From contig NZ_JACHBW010000007.1 in NCBI RefSeq assembly GCF_014200455.1, forward strand, positions 62,001-126,000: DNA of 64,000 nucleotides, written 5' to 3'. A program made the translations under genes and the position numbers. The notes below the pieces were generated by a model. That model was not told the DNA's origin. It saw nothing but the letters and a program-made list of their open reading frames with translations, and made no database searches. The DNA is from Paraburkholderia bannensis. GTDB lineage: Bacteria; Pseudomonadota; Gammaproteobacteria; Burkholderiales; Burkholderiaceae. Shown piece by piece: positions 9,272-19,321 of this stretch (within the stretch, counting starts at the first letter, position 1; each line of letters starts with the position of its first letter).

Positions 9272-10723
9272 TCAAGCGCCGCGCTGCGCATCCTGCATCA
9301 GCGATTCGATTTCGTCGGCGTTCACGGGCACGCCGCGCGTGATGAGCTCGCAACCGGTTTCGGTGACGATGGCGTCGTCTTCGATACGGATGCCGATGTC
9401 CCAGTAGCGTTCGGGCACGTCTTCCGCCGCGCGAATGTACAGGCCGGGCTCGATGGTGAGCGTCATGCCCGCTCGCAGCGTGCGCCATGGCGGCGTTTCG
9501 CCTGCGTGCTGCGCGCCGCGTTCGCGATAATCGCCTACGTCATGCACATCCATGCCGAGCCAATGGCCCGTGCGATGCATATAAAACCGCGCATAGGCGC
9601 GCTCGGCGATCACATCGTCGACGCTGGCAAAGCGCTGGCGATCGAGAATGCCCGTGTCGAGCAGACCTTGCGCGAGCACCCGCACGGCCGCGTCGTGCGG
9701 CGCTTCAAAGTTCACGCCTGCACGCGTCGCGTTCACCGCGGCTTGCTGAGCGGCGAGCACGATGTCGTAGATCTCGCGCTGTGCGCTCGTGAAACGGCCG
9801 CTGGCGGGAAAGGTGCGTGTGATATCCGCGGCATAGCCGTTCAACTCGCATGCGGCGTCGATCAGAATCAGATCGCCTTCGCGCGCAACGGCGTTGCCAG
9901 CCGGATAGTGCAGCACGCACGCGTTAGCGCCTGCCGCGACGATCGATCCGTAGGCGGGCGCCTGCGCGCCGTACTTGCGGAAGGTGTAGAGCAATTCGGC
10001 TTCGATCTCGTACTCGCGCATGCCGGGGCGGCAGGTCTGCATCGCGCGAATATGTGCGAGCGCCGAAATCTTCGCGGCGCGGCGCATCGTATCCAGTTCG
10101 TGCGCGTCTTTCACGAGACGCATGTCGTCGAGCAAAGGAAGCAGATCATAGGCCGCCGCAGGCGCGGTGACGCCGCTGCGCGTCTGCGCGCGCACGGCGT
10201 CGATCCAGCCGCGCACCTGGGCATCGAAACGCTCCGAAGCCGCGAGCGCGTAGTGCAGCGCCGGACGGTTCGCGATCAGACGCGGAATCTGCGCATCGAG
10301 ATCGTCGATGGGAAACGCGGCGTCGAAACCGAACGCCTCGCGCGCGCCATCGGGCCCAAACCGTAGGCCTTCCCACGTTTCCCGTTCGACGTTTTTCGCG
10401 CGGCAGAACAGGATCGACGCGGGCTGGTTTTCGTCGGCGTTAGCGTCGAGCACGAGCAGCGCCTCAGGCTCTGTAAAGCCGGTGAGGTAATAGAAATAGC
10501 TGTCGTGCCGATAGGGATAGTCTGCGTCGCGATTGCGCATGACTTCGGGGGCGGTGGGCACCAGCGCCACGCCGCCGCCTTGTGCGCGCAGCGCGGCTAG
10601 CACGCGTTCGCGGCGCGCGCGGTAGAGCGCTGCGCCGCCATCGGGGCCGCCCGGCGTGTCGGCGTTTGCTGTATCGGCTGCCGCGCCGGGCGCAGCGGCG
10701 CTTTCCGTGAGGGTCGTGTCCAT
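9272..10723 (-). CDS. pepP: Xaa-Pro aminopeptidase (aminopeptidase P)
   Basis: 483-residue dimetal peptidase removing N-terminal residues that precede proline. An N-terminal AMP_N domain (including YPYRHDSYFYYLTGF) is followed by the pita-bread catalytic domain, where the metal ligands appear in order: Asp pairs in LILIDAACELNGYAADITR, His in HRTGHWLGMDVHDVG, Glu in LTIEPGLYI and the final Glu in RIEDD. The start at 10723 (MDTTLTESAAAP) begins a Gly/Ala-rich linker of about 35 residues before the conserved domain, so the true start may be slightly different. Upstream of ubiH. Confidence 0.94.
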   Translation of the reverse strand: MDTTLTESAAAPGAAADTANADTPGGPDGGAALYRARRERVLAALRAQGGGVALVPTAPEVMRNRDADYPYRHDSYFYYLTGFTEPEALLVLDANADENQPASILFCRAKNVERETWEGLRFGPDGAREAFGFDAAFPIDDLDAQIPRLIANRPALHYALAASERFDAQVRGWIDAVRAQTRSGVTAPAAAYDLLPLLDDMRLVKDAHELDTMRRAAKISALAHIRAMQTCRPGMREYEIEAELLYTFRKYGAQAPAYGSIVAAGANACVLHYPAGNAVAREGDLILIDAACELNGYAADITRTFPASGRFTSAQREIYDIVLAAQQAAVNATRAGVNFEAPHDAAVRVLAQGLLDTGILDRQRFASVDDVIAERAYARFYMHRTGHWLGMDVHDVGDYRERGAQHAGETPPWRTLRAGMTLTIEPGLYIRAAEDVPERYWDIGIRIEDDAIVTETGCELITRGVPVNADEIESLMQDAQRGA

Positions 10724-10936
10724 CGTGCGATTGTAGCGCCGACCGTCTGGTAAGCGCGCGGCCACAGCGCAGCGTTATGCATGACGCAAGCCCCCGCGCA
10801 ATTCGGCTCGATGTTGCATCAAGCCGACAAACCCGAGCGCAGGGAGCGCCCGAATTCACGTCATAGCGTGGTCGATCCGTCAGAATTTGTCGATTACCAC
10901 GTATACTTCCGCCGAATTCCAGAAAAGGCAGGTGCG

Positions 10937-11548
10937 ATGAAACTTATCGGTTCGCTCGGCAGCCCGTATGTCCGCAAGGCGCGGATCATGCTCGCCGAAA
11001 AGAAAATCGACTACAAGCTGGTGCTTGAAAACGTGTGGGCCGCCGAGACGGCGATCCACGATTTCAACCCGCTCGGCAAGGTGCCGTGCCTCGTGATGGA
11101 GGATGGCGAAGCCGTATTCGACTCGCGCGTGATCTGCGAATACGTGGACATTCTCTCGCCGGTCGGCAAGCTGATTCCGCAAGGCGGACGCGAGCGCGTG
11201 GAAGTGCGGTGCTGGGAAGCGCTCGCCGACGGCATGCTCGACGCCGCCGTGCTGATCCGTCTCGAAGGCACGCAGCGCACACCCGAACAACAATCCGCGG
11301 CATGGATCGAGCGTCAGAACCGCAAGATTCACGAAGGTCTGAAAGCGATGGCCAAGGGTCTGGGCGGCAATGCGTGGTGCGCGGGCAACCGCTACACGCT
11401 CGCGGATATCGCAGTGGGTTGCGCGCTCGGCTATCTCGACTTCCGTCAGCCGGAACTCGATTGGCGCGACCTGCATCCGAATCTCGCGAAGCACTACGAG
11501 AAACTGATGCAGCGTCCCTCGTTCGCGGATACGGTGCCGCAGGCCTGA
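10937..11548 (+). CDS. yibF: Glutathione S-transferase, YibF type
   Basis: 203 residues with an N-terminal thioredoxin-like GST domain (MKLIGSLGSPYVRKARIML) containing the cis-Pro glutathione-binding segment GKVPCLV and the FDSRVICEYV block, then an all-helical C-terminal domain. The pattern matches E. coli YibF more closely than SspA or Zeta-class enzymes. Ser at position 9 of the SPYVRK motif is the probable catalytic hydroxyl. A GGCAGG ribosome site sits 6 nt upstream; a TATACT -10-like box lies about 30 bp upstream of the start. Substrate unknown. Confidence 0.88.
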   Translation: MKLIGSLGSPYVRKARIMLAEKKIDYKLVLENVWAAETAIHDFNPLGKVPCLVMEDGEAVFDSRVICEYVDILSPVGKLIPQGGRERVEVRCWEALADGMLDAAVLIRLEGTQRTPEQQSAAWIERQNRKIHEGLKAMAKGLGGNAWCAGNRYTLADIAVGCALGYLDFRQPELDWRDLHPNLAKHYEKLMQRPSFADTVPQA

Positions 11549-11570
11549 ATCTCGACGCTTCAACGCCAAT

Positions 11571-11605
11571 AAAAAAAGCGCGCAGTGAAATGCGCGCTTT
11601 TTTTT
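11571..11605. terminator. Bidirectional intrinsic terminator between yibF and the GltB2-like gene
   Basis: AAAAAAAGCGCGCA pairs with TGCGCGCTTTTTTT around a 6-nt loop. T runs are present on both strands, fitting the convergent genes on either side. Confidence 0.9.
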
Positions 11606-11614
11606 CGTCTGCGA

Positions 11615-11650
11615 TTATTTAGATGGTTGCACGCGCAACAATCTAAATAA
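11615..11650. repeat. AT-rich inverted repeat in the convergent spacer
   Basis: Arms 11615-11630 and 11635-11650 match at 15 of 16 positions around a 4-nt centre (outer arm TTATTTAGAT, inner arm GTTGC). It lies between the terminator and the stop codon of the minus-strand gene. It may help end minus-strand transcription, but no T run follows on that strand. Confidence 0.7.
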
Positions 11651-11655
11651 AAAGT

Positions 11656-13263
11656 TCAGACGATTTTCTCCACTTCGGGTGCGAACGAATCGCTGCGCGC
11701 CACCGGCCACCATTTCTCGAACAGCTGATAGCGATAGCGTCCTTCGAGCAGATCGCCCGGCTTCAGATACTTGAGCAGTTCCGACATCAGCTTCACTTCG
11801 TACGAGGAAACGCGGCGCACGATGTGATGCGCGCGCAGATCGGCCGGGCTGTCGAGACCCGCGGCCTGGATGATTTCCTGCAGCGCATGCAGCGTATTGC
11901 GATGGAAGTTATAGACGCGCTCGCCCTTGTCGGGCACGTCGAGCGCGCGCTGGCGCACCGGGTCCTGGGTGGCGACGCCCGTGGGGCAACGGTCCGAATG
12001 ACACTTCTGGGCCTGGATGCAGCCCACCGCGAACATGAAGCCGCGCGCCGAATTCACCCAGTCCGCGCCAATCGCGAGCGTCTTGGCGATATCGAATGCG
12101 GTGATGATCTTGCCGCTTGCGCCGATCTTGATCTTGTCGCGCAAACCGGTGCCCACGAGCGTGTTGTGCACCAGCAGCAGGCCTTCCTGCAGCGGCGTGC
12201 CGATGTGATCGGTGAACTCGATGGGCGCCGCGCCCGTGCCGCCTTCCGCGCCGTCCACCACGATGAAGTCGGGCAGGATGCCAGTTTCCAGCATGGCCTT
12301 GGCGATGCCGAAGAATTCCCACGGATGGCCGATACAGAGCTTGAAGCCGGTAGGCTTGCCGCCCGAGAGCTTGCGCAGGCGCTCGACGAATTCGAGCAGG
12401 CCGCGCGGTGTGGAGAATTCCGAATGGCGCGCGGGCGAGACGCAGTCCTGGCCCATCGCAATGCCGCGCGTTTCGGCGATCTCCGGCGTGACCTTGGCGG
12501 CGAGCAGCATGCCGCCGTGACCCGGCTTCGCGCCTTGCGAGAGCTTCACCTCGATCATCTTCACTTGCGGCTCGTTGGCGAGGCGCTGGAATTTGTCGGC
12601 GCTGAAGCTGCCGTCGTCGTTGCGGCAGCCGAAGTAGCCCGAAGCGATTTCCCAGATGATGTCGCCGCCGTGCTCGCGGTGATATTTCGACATAGAGCCT
12701 TCGCCGGTGTCGTGCGCGAAGCCGCCTTTTTTCGCGCCCAGATTGAGCGCGCGGATCGCGTTGGCCGACAGCGCGCCAAAGCTCATCGCCGAGATATTGA
12801 AGATCGACATCGAATACGGCTGCGCGCGGCTCGCGCCGACCAGCACGCGGAAGTCGCTGCCGTTCAGTTTGGTGGGTGCGAGAGAATGGCTGATCCATTC
12901 GTGGCCGACGGCCTTGACGTCGAGTTCGGTGCCGTAGGGGCGGCTGTCGACGACATTCTTCGAGCGTTGATAGACCACGCTGCGCTGCACGAGCGAGAAG
13001 GGCTTTTCGTCGGTGTCGTCTTCGACGAAGTACTGGCGGATTTCAGGCCGCACGAACTCGAACAGGAAACGCAGATGGCCCCAGAGCGGGTAATTGCGCA
13101 GGATGGCGTGGCGCAGTTGGGTCATGTCGTAGATGCCGAGCGCGACGAACAGCGCGGGCACGATGGCGCAGAACCACGACAGATGATGGAGCGCCGCTGC
13201 AATGACGCAGGCCGCGAGTAGCAGCACCGCGCACCACATGGCGAGGTAACGTCGGGAAAACAT
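11656..13263 (-). CDS. Membrane-anchored FMN-binding glutamate synthase family protein
   Basis: 535 residues. Two hydrophobic segments at about residues 7-50 anchor the protein; the rest is the FMN- and Fe-S-binding barrel domain of glutamate synthase. Conserved blocks include MSFGALSANAIRALN, KPGHGGMLLA, the glycine-rich IKIGASGKI and a Cys cluster with CHSDRCPTGVATQDP resembling the GltB Fe-S ligand region. There is no glutaminase domain, so it is not a complete glutamate synthase; relatives such as Bacillus YerD have no firmly assigned reaction. The start has a GAGGAG ribosome site. An upstream in-frame extension of 55 codons is considered non-coding. Confidence 0.88.
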   Translation of the reverse strand: MFSRRYLAMWCAVLLLAACVIAAALHHLSWFCAIVPALFVALGIYDMTQLRHAILRNYPLWGHLRFLFEFVRPEIRQYFVEDDTDEKPFSLVQRSVVYQRSKNVVDSRPYGTELDVKAVGHEWISHSLAPTKLNGSDFRVLVGASRAQPYSMSIFNISAMSFGALSANAIRALNLGAKKGGFAHDTGEGSMSKYHREHGGDIIWEIASGYFGCRNDDGSFSADKFQRLANEPQVKMIEVKLSQGAKPGHGGMLLAAKVTPEIAETRGIAMGQDCVSPARHSEFSTPRGLLEFVERLRKLSGGKPTGFKLCIGHPWEFFGIAKAMLETGILPDFIVVDGAEGGTGAAPIEFTDHIGTPLQEGLLLVHNTLVGTGLRDKIKIGASGKIITAFDIAKTLAIGADWVNSARGFMFAVGCIQAQKCHSDRCPTGVATQDPVRQRALDVPDKGERVYNFHRNTLHALQEIIQAAGLDSPADLRAHHIVRRVSSYEVKLMSELLKYLKPGDLLEGRYRYQLFEKWWPVARSDSFAPEVEKIV

Positions 13264-13505
13264 GGGGGACTCCTCGATCTCTTGATTCGCCGCGCGAACT
13301 CCGATCATGGGCCGCGCGAACCCGCCGCGCCGGGGTACGGCGCTGACGTGCCCGAATGATGCCGCAAGTTTGTGAAACTGGCCGGGAAGCGGGCAGGATT
13401 TCGCGGGGCCGGAGCCGACGCCGCGCAAGGGCGTGCGAAAAAGGCGGGAGATCGAGGAGGAGCGAGCGGCACAGAACGTGCCGCTTGCCTTGCGTTACTT
13501 CGAGC

Positions 13506-14726
13506 TTACGGCTGGCTTTCCGTCGCGGCGGAAGCCTTGGCCGCGAATTGCGGCGACTTCTTGCGCGGCGAACGCTTCTTCTTCGGCGCAACCGGCGGCA
13601 GCACAGCGGGCACATGCGGTTCGAGCGTCGTCACGGCTTCGATGATGCCGCCGCCCAGGCACACTTCGCCGTCGTACAGCACCGCGGATTGACCCGGCGT
13701 CACGGCCCATTGCGCGTCCGGGAAATGCAGCGAGAACTGGCCTTCGCCGAATTCGCCGGCGTTTGCGAACGAGCAGGGCGCATCGGCCTGGCGATAGCGC
13801 GTTTTCGCGCCGCAGGTGTGGCCTTCAGGAGGCGGCTCGCCCGCGACCCAGCTCACATTGCCCGCGCGCAGATCGTGCGCGAGCAGCCACGGATGATCGT
13901 GGCCTTGCACCACGTACAGCGTGTTGGTTTCGATGTTCTTGCCCGCCACGAACCACGGATCGCCGCTGCCGTCCTTGCTGCCGCCCAGGCCAATGCCCTT
14001 GCGCTGGCCGAAGGTGTAGAACGCCAACCCGATATGCTCGCCTACGATCTTGCCGTCGGGCGTCATCATCGGGCCGGGTTGGGTCGGCAGATAGCGGTTG
14101 AGGAAGTCTCGGAACGGCCGCTCGCCGATAAAGCAGATGCCGGTCGAATCCTTCTTCTTCGCGTTCGGCAGGCCGATCTGTTCGGCGATCTCGCGCACCT
14201 TCGTCTTGGGAATTTCGCCCAGCGGAAACATCGTCTTCGACAACTGCGCCTGGTTCAGACGATGAAGGAAGTACGACTGATCCTTGGTGTGATCGAGCGC
14301 CTTCAGGAGTTCGAAGCGACCGTTGCCCGGGTTCTGGCGCACGCGCGCGTAGTGGCCCGTGGCGATGGTTTGCGCGCCCAGCGACATCGCGTGGTCGAGG
14401 AAGGCCCTGAACTTGATTTCGGCGTTGCAGAGCACGTCCGGGTTCGGCGTGCGGCCCGCGGAGTATTCGCGCAGGAACTCCGCGAACACGCGGTCCTTGT
14501 ACTCGGCGGCGAAATTCACCGCTTCGACGTCGATGCCGATCAGATCGGCCACCGACACCACGTCGATCCAGTCCTGACGCGTCGAGCAGTATTCGCCATC
14601 GTCATCGTCTTCCCAGTTCTTCATGAAGAGGCCGACGACGTCGTAACCCTGTTGCTTGAGCAGCCATGCCGTGACCGACGAATCCACGCCGCCCGACATG
14701 CCTACCACCACTCTTTGTTTGCTCAT
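13506..14726 (-). CDS. mnmA: tRNA-specific 2-thiouridylase MnmA
   Basis: 406 residues; transfers sulfur to U34 of Lys, Glu and Gln tRNAs. The PP-loop SGGVDSS is at residues 11-17, and the two catalytic cysteines are C100 (NPDVLC) and C198 (STGICF). The protein is longer than usual because of a Lys/Ser/Ala-rich C-terminal tail of about 30 residues. It follows the Nudix gene by only 6 bp, the same nudJ-mnmA pairing seen in E. coli. Confidence 0.96.
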   Translation of the reverse strand: MSKQRVVVGMSGGVDSSVTAWLLKQQGYDVVGLFMKNWEDDDDGEYCSTRQDWIDVVSVADLIGIDVEAVNFAAEYKDRVFAEFLREYSAGRTPNPDVLCNAEIKFRAFLDHAMSLGAQTIATGHYARVRQNPGNGRFELLKALDHTKDQSYFLHRLNQAQLSKTMFPLGEIPKTKVREIAEQIGLPNAKKKDSTGICFIGERPFRDFLNRYLPTQPGPMMTPDGKIVGEHIGLAFYTFGQRKGIGLGGSKDGSGDPWFVAGKNIETNTLYVVQGHDHPWLLAHDLRAGNVSWVAGEPPPEGHTCGAKTRYRQADAPCSFANAGEFGEGQFSLHFPDAQWAVTPGQSAVLYDGEVCLGGGIIEAVTTLEPHVPAVLPPVAPKKKRSPRKKSPQFAAKASAATESQP

Positions 14727-14732
14727 CTCTGC

Positions 14733-15236
14733 TCAGCCTTTGCTGCCTGTCTTGTCTGCCAGCCTGGGACCGACCGCGTGCGTCTGCACGAAGTCGAGCG
14801 GCACGCGTTTGCCCGCGAGGTAATCGTCCACGCACTGCATCACGAGCGGCGTGCGATGCCGATCGCTTGCGGCGCGCAGTTCGTCCACGCTCATCCAGAG
14901 CGTGCGGACGATATCCGGATCGAGCGCGCGATTTTCCGGCTCGGCTCCCACGCTGCCGCAGTACGTAAAGCGCAGATACGTCGCGCCGGATTCGCCCGGT
15001 TTGCCGAAATGCGTCATGTACATGCCGACCAGCGCCTCGGGCGTGAAAGACCAGGCGCTCTCCTCCAGGGTTTCGCGCACGACGGCTTCATGAAGCGTCT
15101 CGCCCGCTTCCAGATGCCCGGCGGGCTGGTTCAGGCGCAAGCCGAATTGCGTATGTTCCTCGACGAGCAGAAAACGCCCGTCGCGCTCGATCACGGCGGC
15201 CACGGTGACGTGGGGGGCCCAGGTTTCATCGTTCAT
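14733..15236 (-). CDS. nudJ: Nudix hydrolase, NudJ-like phosphatase
   Basis: 167 residues. The Nudix box spans residues 40-62 (GHLEAGETLHEAVVRE...), ending EESAW, so the usual Gly of the EExGU end is Ala. In E. coli NudJ hydrolyses thiamine precursor pyrophosphates and nucleotide substrates; that activity is inferred here from family likeness and from the conserved position directly upstream of mnmA. The start at 15236 begins just before the conserved MNDETWAPHVTVAAV strand; upstream in-frame sequence looks like spacer. Confidence 0.9.
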   Translation of the reverse strand: MNDETWAPHVTVAAVIERDGRFLLVEEHTQFGLRLNQPAGHLEAGETLHEAVVRETLEESAWSFTPEALVGMYMTHFGKPGESGATYLRFTYCGSVGAEPENRALDPDIVRTLWMSVDELRAASDRHRTPLVMQCVDDYLAGKRVPLDFVQTHAVGPRLADKTGSKG

Positions 15237-15526
15237 GGGCCGGTATTTTACCGGCACACGCCCAACGCTGCCCGGGGCCGGATCGCGCTCCAACGCGCTC
15301 TCGCTGCGTCCCGACCGTCCGGTCGGACGGCCAGCACTGTGGTGTGCAGTGCACAAAAGGGGATAAATCCCGCTTCAAAGCCGTCGCCGCTTTCGGTTAA
15401 AGTGGTGCGTCGTTTGCCGTTGCATTGCCCGTTTCAGCCGTACCACGAACGTTGCAATAAAAGCCGGCGAGCCTCGTCGGCCATACTCCAGATCAAAAAG
15501 AGAAGCAGGCCGAGGAGGAAACAACG

Positions 15527-16678
15527 ATGCATATCGGAGTGCCCGCAGAGACGCGGGCGAACGAAAGCCGCGTGGCCGCGACGCCGGAGACAGTCAAGAA
15601 GTACGTCGCGCAGGGTCACAAGGTCACGATCCAGTCCGGCGCCGGCAATGGCGCCAGCTTCCCGGACGAAGCCTACGCGGCCGTCGGCGCGCAGATCGCC
15701 GATGCGGCGGCCGCATTCGGCGCGGAACTCGTCCTCAAGGTGCAATCGCCGAATGTCAGCGAACTCGCGTTCATGAAACGCGGCGCGGTGCTGGCCGGCA
15801 TGCTCGATCCATTCAATGCGGATAACGCGCAGAAACTCGCCGAAGCCGGTCTGACCGCCTTCGCGCTCGAAGCCGCGCCGCGTACCACGCGCGCGCAAAG
15901 CCTCGACGTGCTGTCCTCGCAGGCCAATATCGCCGGCTACAAGGCGGTGCTGGTGGCGGCCAATCTCTATCCGCGCTTCATACCGATGCTGATGACCGCC
16001 GCCGGGACCGTGAAAGCCGCGCGCGTGCTGATTCTGGGCGCGGGCGTGGCGGGTTTGCAGGCGATCGCAACGGCCAAACGCCTGGGCGCGGTGATCGAAG
16101 CGTCCGATGTGCGGCCGGCGGTGAAGGAGCAGATCGAATCGCTCGGCGCGAAATTCCTCGATGTGCCCTATGAAACCGATGAGGAGCGCGAAGCAGCGGT
16201 GGGGGTGGGCGGCTATGCGCGGCCGATGCCGCCTTCGTGGCTCGTGCGGCAGTCTGCCCTGGTCCACGAACGCGCACGCCAGGCCGACATCGTCATCTCG
16301 ACGGCGCTGATTCCGGGCCGCGACGCCCCCACGCTGTTGCCTTCGGAAACCGTGCAGGCGATGAAGCCGGGTTCGGTCGTGATCGACCTCGCGGCGGGAC
16401 GCGGCCCGATTGCCGATCAGGCCACGGGGCGGCGCGGCGGCAATTGCCCGCTCACCGTCGCGGACCAGGTGGTGACGCAGCACGGCGTACAGATCTGCGG
16501 CTACACGAATCTGGCCTCGATGGTGGCCGCCGACGCATCGGCGCTCTACGCGCGCAATCTGCTCGACTTCCTCAAGCTCATCATCACGAAGGAAGCCACG
16601 CTCAACATCGATCTCGCGGACGACATCGTCGCGGCCACGCTGTTGGCCCGCGACGGCGTAGTCACGCGCAAGACCTGA
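15527..16678 (+). CDS. pntAA: NAD(P) transhydrogenase subunit alpha part 1 (PntAA)
   Basis: 383-residue soluble NAD(H)-binding domain I of the proton-translocating transhydrogenase. It resembles alanine dehydrogenase: N-terminal [21 protein letters not shown], the Rossmann glycine motif [12 protein letters not shown] near residue 168, and [15 protein letters not shown]. The gene is split from the membrane part, giving a three-gene pntAA-pntAB-pntB set as in Rhodospirillum, rather than the two-gene E. coli form. A strong AGGAGG ribosome site precedes the start. pntAB begins 13 bp downstream. Confidence 0.96.
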   Translation: MHIGVPAETRANESRVAATPETVKKYVAQGHKVTIQSGAGNGASFPDEAYAAVGAQIADAAAAFGAELVLKVQSPNVSELAFMKRGAVLAGMLDPFNADNAQKLAEAGLTAFALEAAPRTTRAQSLDVLSSQANIAGYKAVLVAANLYPRFIPMLMTAAGTVKAARVLILGAGVAGLQAIATAKRLGAVIEASDVRPAVKEQIESLGAKFLDVPYETDEEREAAVGVGGYARPMPPSWLVRQSALVHERARQADIVISTALIPGRDAPTLLPSETVQAMKPGSVVIDLAAGRGPIADQATGRRGGNCPLTVADQVVTQHGVQICGYTNLASMVAADASALYARNLLDFLKLIITKEATLNIDLADDIVAATLLARDGVVTRKT

Positions 16679-16691
16679 GAGGAGACCGGCA

Positions 16692-17024
16692 ATGGAACTG
16701 ATCAACCATACCGTCATCAACCTGATCATCTTCGTGCTGGCCGTGTACGTGGGCTATCACGTCGTATGGAACGTCACGCCCGCGCTGCATACGCCCCTCA
16801 TGGCCGTGACCAATGCGATTTCGGCGATCGTGATCGTCGGCGCGATGCTGGCCACGGGCTTGACCGTGGGCTTCGCGGGCAAATTCTTCGGCACGCTGGC
16901 GGTGCTGCTGGCCGCCGTGAACGTGTTCGGCGGGTTCCTCGTCACGCGGCGCATGCTGGAGATGTTCCGCAAGAAAGAGCCCAGGAAGCTTGCCTCTGCA
17001 GAAGCCAAGGAGGGCGCGCGATGA
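16692..17024 (+). CDS. pntAB: NAD(P) transhydrogenase subunit alpha part 2 (PntAB)
   Basis: 110-residue membrane subunit with three hydrophobic helices (approximately residues 8-24, 34-56 and 60-82) and a basic C-terminal tail. It forms part of the proton channel domain II together with the N-terminal half of PntB. Its stop codon overlaps the pntB start (ATGA), indicating translational coupling. An AGGAG ribosome site precedes it. Confidence 0.95.
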   Translation: MELINHTVINLIIFVLAVYVGYHVVWNVTPALHTPLMAVTNAISAIVIVGAMLATGLTVGFAGKFFGTLAVLLAAVNVFGGFLVTRRMLEMFRKKEPRKLASAEAKEGAR

Positions 17025-18475
17025 GCATGAACGTCGTTACGCTGCTCTATCTGGTAGCGTCGGTTTGCTTTATTCAGGCGCTCAAGGGCTTGTCCAATCC
17101 GCGCAGCGCGCGCGCCGGCAATCTGTTCGGCATGGTCGGCATGGCCATCGCCATTCTCACCACGATTGCGCTGATCGTGAAGGAGTCCGCACAGTTCGGC
17201 TCGAACCTTGGGCTGGGGCTGACGCTGCTGTTCGGGGCGCTGATCGTCGGCGGCGGGTTGGGTGCGTTCGTCGCCGCGCGCGTCGAGATGACCAAGATGC
17301 CGGAGCTGGTCGCGGCCATGCACTCGCTGATCGGTCTCGCGGCGGTGTGCATCGCGTATGCAGTCGTTTCCGAGCCGGCGGCTTTCGGGCTGGTGGCCGA
17401 AGACGCGCCGTATCCGGGCTTCCTGCCGTATGGCAACCGTATCGAACTGTTTATCGGCACCTTCGTGGGCGCGATCACCTTCAGCGGGTCGGTGATCGCC
17501 TTCGGCAAGCTCTCGGGCAAGTACAAGTTCCGCCTGTTCCAGGGCGCGCCCGTGGTCTACGCGGGCCAGCATCTGATCAACCTGATGCTGGCGATCGGCA
17601 TGATCGGCTTTGGCGTGCTGTTCTTCATCACGCAATCGTGGCTGCCGTTCATCATCATGACGGCCATCGCGTTCGCGCTGGGCGTGCTCATCATCATTCC
17701 GATCGGCGGCGCGGATATGCCGGTGGTCGTCTCGATGCTGAACTCGTACTCGGGCTGGGCGGCGGCGGGCATCGGCTTCTCGCTGAACAACGCGATGCTG
17801 ATCATCGCGGGCTCGCTGGTGGGCTCGTCGGGCGCGATCCTGTCGTACATCATGTGCCACGCGATGAACCGCTCGTTCTTCAACGTGTTGCTGGGCGGGT
17901 TCGGCGCGGAAGCGGGCGGCGCGGCAACGGGCGGTGCGCAGGAACAGCGTCCGGTGAAGTCGGGTTCCGCCGACGATGCCTCGTTCATGCTCGGCAACGC
18001 GGAAAGCGTGGTGATCGTGCCGGGCTACGGTCTGGCCGTGGCGCGCGCGCAGCACGCGTTGAAGGAACTGACGGACAAGCTCGTCGAAAAGGGCGTGGAG
18101 GTACGTTACGCGATTCACCCGGTCGCGGGTCGCATGCCGGGCCACATGAACGTGCTGCTCGCGGAAGCCGAAGTGCCCTACGACATGGTGTTCGAGATGG
18201 AGGACATCAACAACGAGTTCGGCCAGACCGACGTGGTGCTGGTGCTCGGCGCGAACGACGTGGTGAATCCGGCCGCGAAGAACGATCCGAAATCGCCCAT
18301 TGCGGGCATGCCGATCATCGAGGCCTACAAGGCGCGCACCATCATCGTCAACAAGCGGTCGATGGCGGCGGGCTACGCGGGTCTCGACAACGAACTCTTC
18401 TACATGGATAAAACCATGATGGTGTTCGGCGATGCGAAGAAGGTGATCGAGGATATGGTGAAGGCGGTGGAGTAA
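17021..18475 (+). CDS. pntB: NAD(P) transhydrogenase subunit beta (PntB)
   Basis: 484 residues. The N-terminal half holds multiple membrane helices (domain II, proton path); the C-terminal part from about residue 305 is the NADP(H)-binding domain III with [31 protein letters not shown] and the [14 protein letters not shown] block. The complex uses the proton gradient to make NADPH from NADH. The start at 17021 overlaps the pntAB stop by 4 bp. Confidence 0.97.
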   Translation: MSMNVVTLLYLVASVCFIQALKGLSNPRSARAGNLFGMVGMAIAILTTIALIVKESAQFGSNLGLGLTLLFGALIVGGGLGAFVAARVEMTKMPELVAAMHSLIGLAAVCIAYAVVSEPAAFGLVAEDAPYPGFLPYGNRIELFIGTFVGAITFSGSVIAFGKLSGKYKFRLFQGAPVVYAGQHLINLMLAIGMIGFGVLFFITQSWLPFIIMTAIAFALGVLIIIPIGGADMPVVVSMLNSYSGWAAAGIGFSLNNAMLIIAGSLVGSSGAILSYIMCHAMNRSFFNVLLGGFGAEAGGAATGGAQEQRPVKSGSADDASFMLGNAESVVIVPGYGLAVARAQHALKELTDKLVEKGVEVRYAIHPVAGRMPGHMNVLLAEAEVPYDMVFEMEDINNEFGQTDVVLVLGANDVVNPAAKNDPKSPIAGMPIIEAYKARTIIVNKRSMAAGYAGLDNELFYMDKTMMVFGDAKKVIEDMVKAVE

Positions 18476-18510
18476 GCCTGCCTGCCTTATCGATACTCGA
18501 TATCCGCAGG

Positions 18511-18548
18511 AAAGCCCGCTAGAAAGCCCGCTAGACAGCGGGCTTTTT
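18511..18548 (+). terminator. Intrinsic terminator of the pnt operon with a duplicated left arm
   Basis: AAAGCCCGCT, loop AGAC, AGCGGGCTTTTT form a hairpin at 18523-18548. The 12-bp unit AAAGCCCGCTAG is present twice in tandem (18511-18522 and 18523-18534), so either copy could serve as the 5' arm. Confidence 0.85.
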
Positions 18549-18550
18549 CT

Positions 18551-19237
18551 TTATCGTGACGGCGCATTCACATGCCGCAGATAGTCCGCAAGCCTGCGCC
18601 CGCTCACATCGGGAAACGGCTCCAGCACTTCCACGCCGTTCATGCGCGCGATGTTGAAATTGCGAAAGCCTTCGCGCATCTCGCACCACGCGCCGACCGT
18701 CCACTGCGCGCCCCAATAGACCAGTCCCAGCGGCCAGACGCGCCGCTCGGTTTGCGCGCCGATGCGGTCGCAATACGCGAAACGCACCACCAGCCGCGCA
18801 TCGACGGCGCGATGCAACGCATCGATTTTCTCCGAGTACGCCGCATCGACGTGGTACGACGGCGCGAACACGGCGATGCGTTCGAGTACGGCGCGTTTGT
18901 CGGCGGGCATGGCGGCGGCGATCTTGGCGAGCGCACCCCGCGCGCCGCCCGCGAGCGCCGCGCCGCCCCAGGATTCGGCCATGCGTGCGCCCACGGCGAG
19001 CGCCGTGAGTTCATCGGCGGTGAAGGTCAGCGGCGGCAGGCTGGCGGTGCGCGCGAGCCGGTAGCCGATGCCGGCTTCGCCTTCGATCGGCACGCCCGAA
19101 AGCTGCAGATCGCGCACGTCGCGATAGACCGTGCGCGGCGACACGGCAAGCCAGTCGGCCAACTGCTGCGCCGTCGTGAGGCGGCGGCCGCGCAGCAGCT
19201 CGGCGATCTGGAACAGGCGGTCGGCGCGACGGGTCAT
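18551..19237 (-). CDS. YafY-type transcriptional regulator (HTH plus WYL domain)
   Basis: 228 residues. The N-terminal winged helix-turn-helix (AEQL-like TTAQQLADWLAVSPRTVYRDVRDLQ, residues about 21-46) is of the HTH_11/DeoR-like class; the C-terminal part is a WYL ligand-sensing domain (about residues 130-215, with GLVYWGAQWTVGAWCEMREGF). It lies 84 bp downstream of the VOC gene on the same strand, an arrangement often seen for small YafY regulators and the enzyme they control. The effector is unknown. Confidence 0.88.
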   Translation of the reverse strand: MTRRADRLFQIAELLRGRRLTTAQQLADWLAVSPRTVYRDVRDLQLSGVPIEGEAGIGYRLARTASLPPLTFTADELTALAVGARMAESWGGAALAGGARGALAKIAAAMPADKRAVLERIAVFAPSYHVDAAYSEKIDALHRAVDARLVVRFAYCDRIGAQTERRVWPLGLVYWGAQWTVGAWCEMREGFRNFNIARMNGVEVLEPFPDVSGRRLADYLRHVNAPSR

Positions 19238-19321
19238 GAAGTGGCTGCTGAGTTGGGTGACGGGCGTGCGAGCCAGGCCGCGCGCCCTGTGGCGCAGATG
19301 ATAGCGCCGCGCGTGCGTCGA

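Noticed and set aside
13356..15776. An 806-codon plus-strand open frame opposite mnmA and nudJ, running into pntAA
   Set aside because: Antisense to two confident genes and overlaps the pntAA start region; no family likeness.
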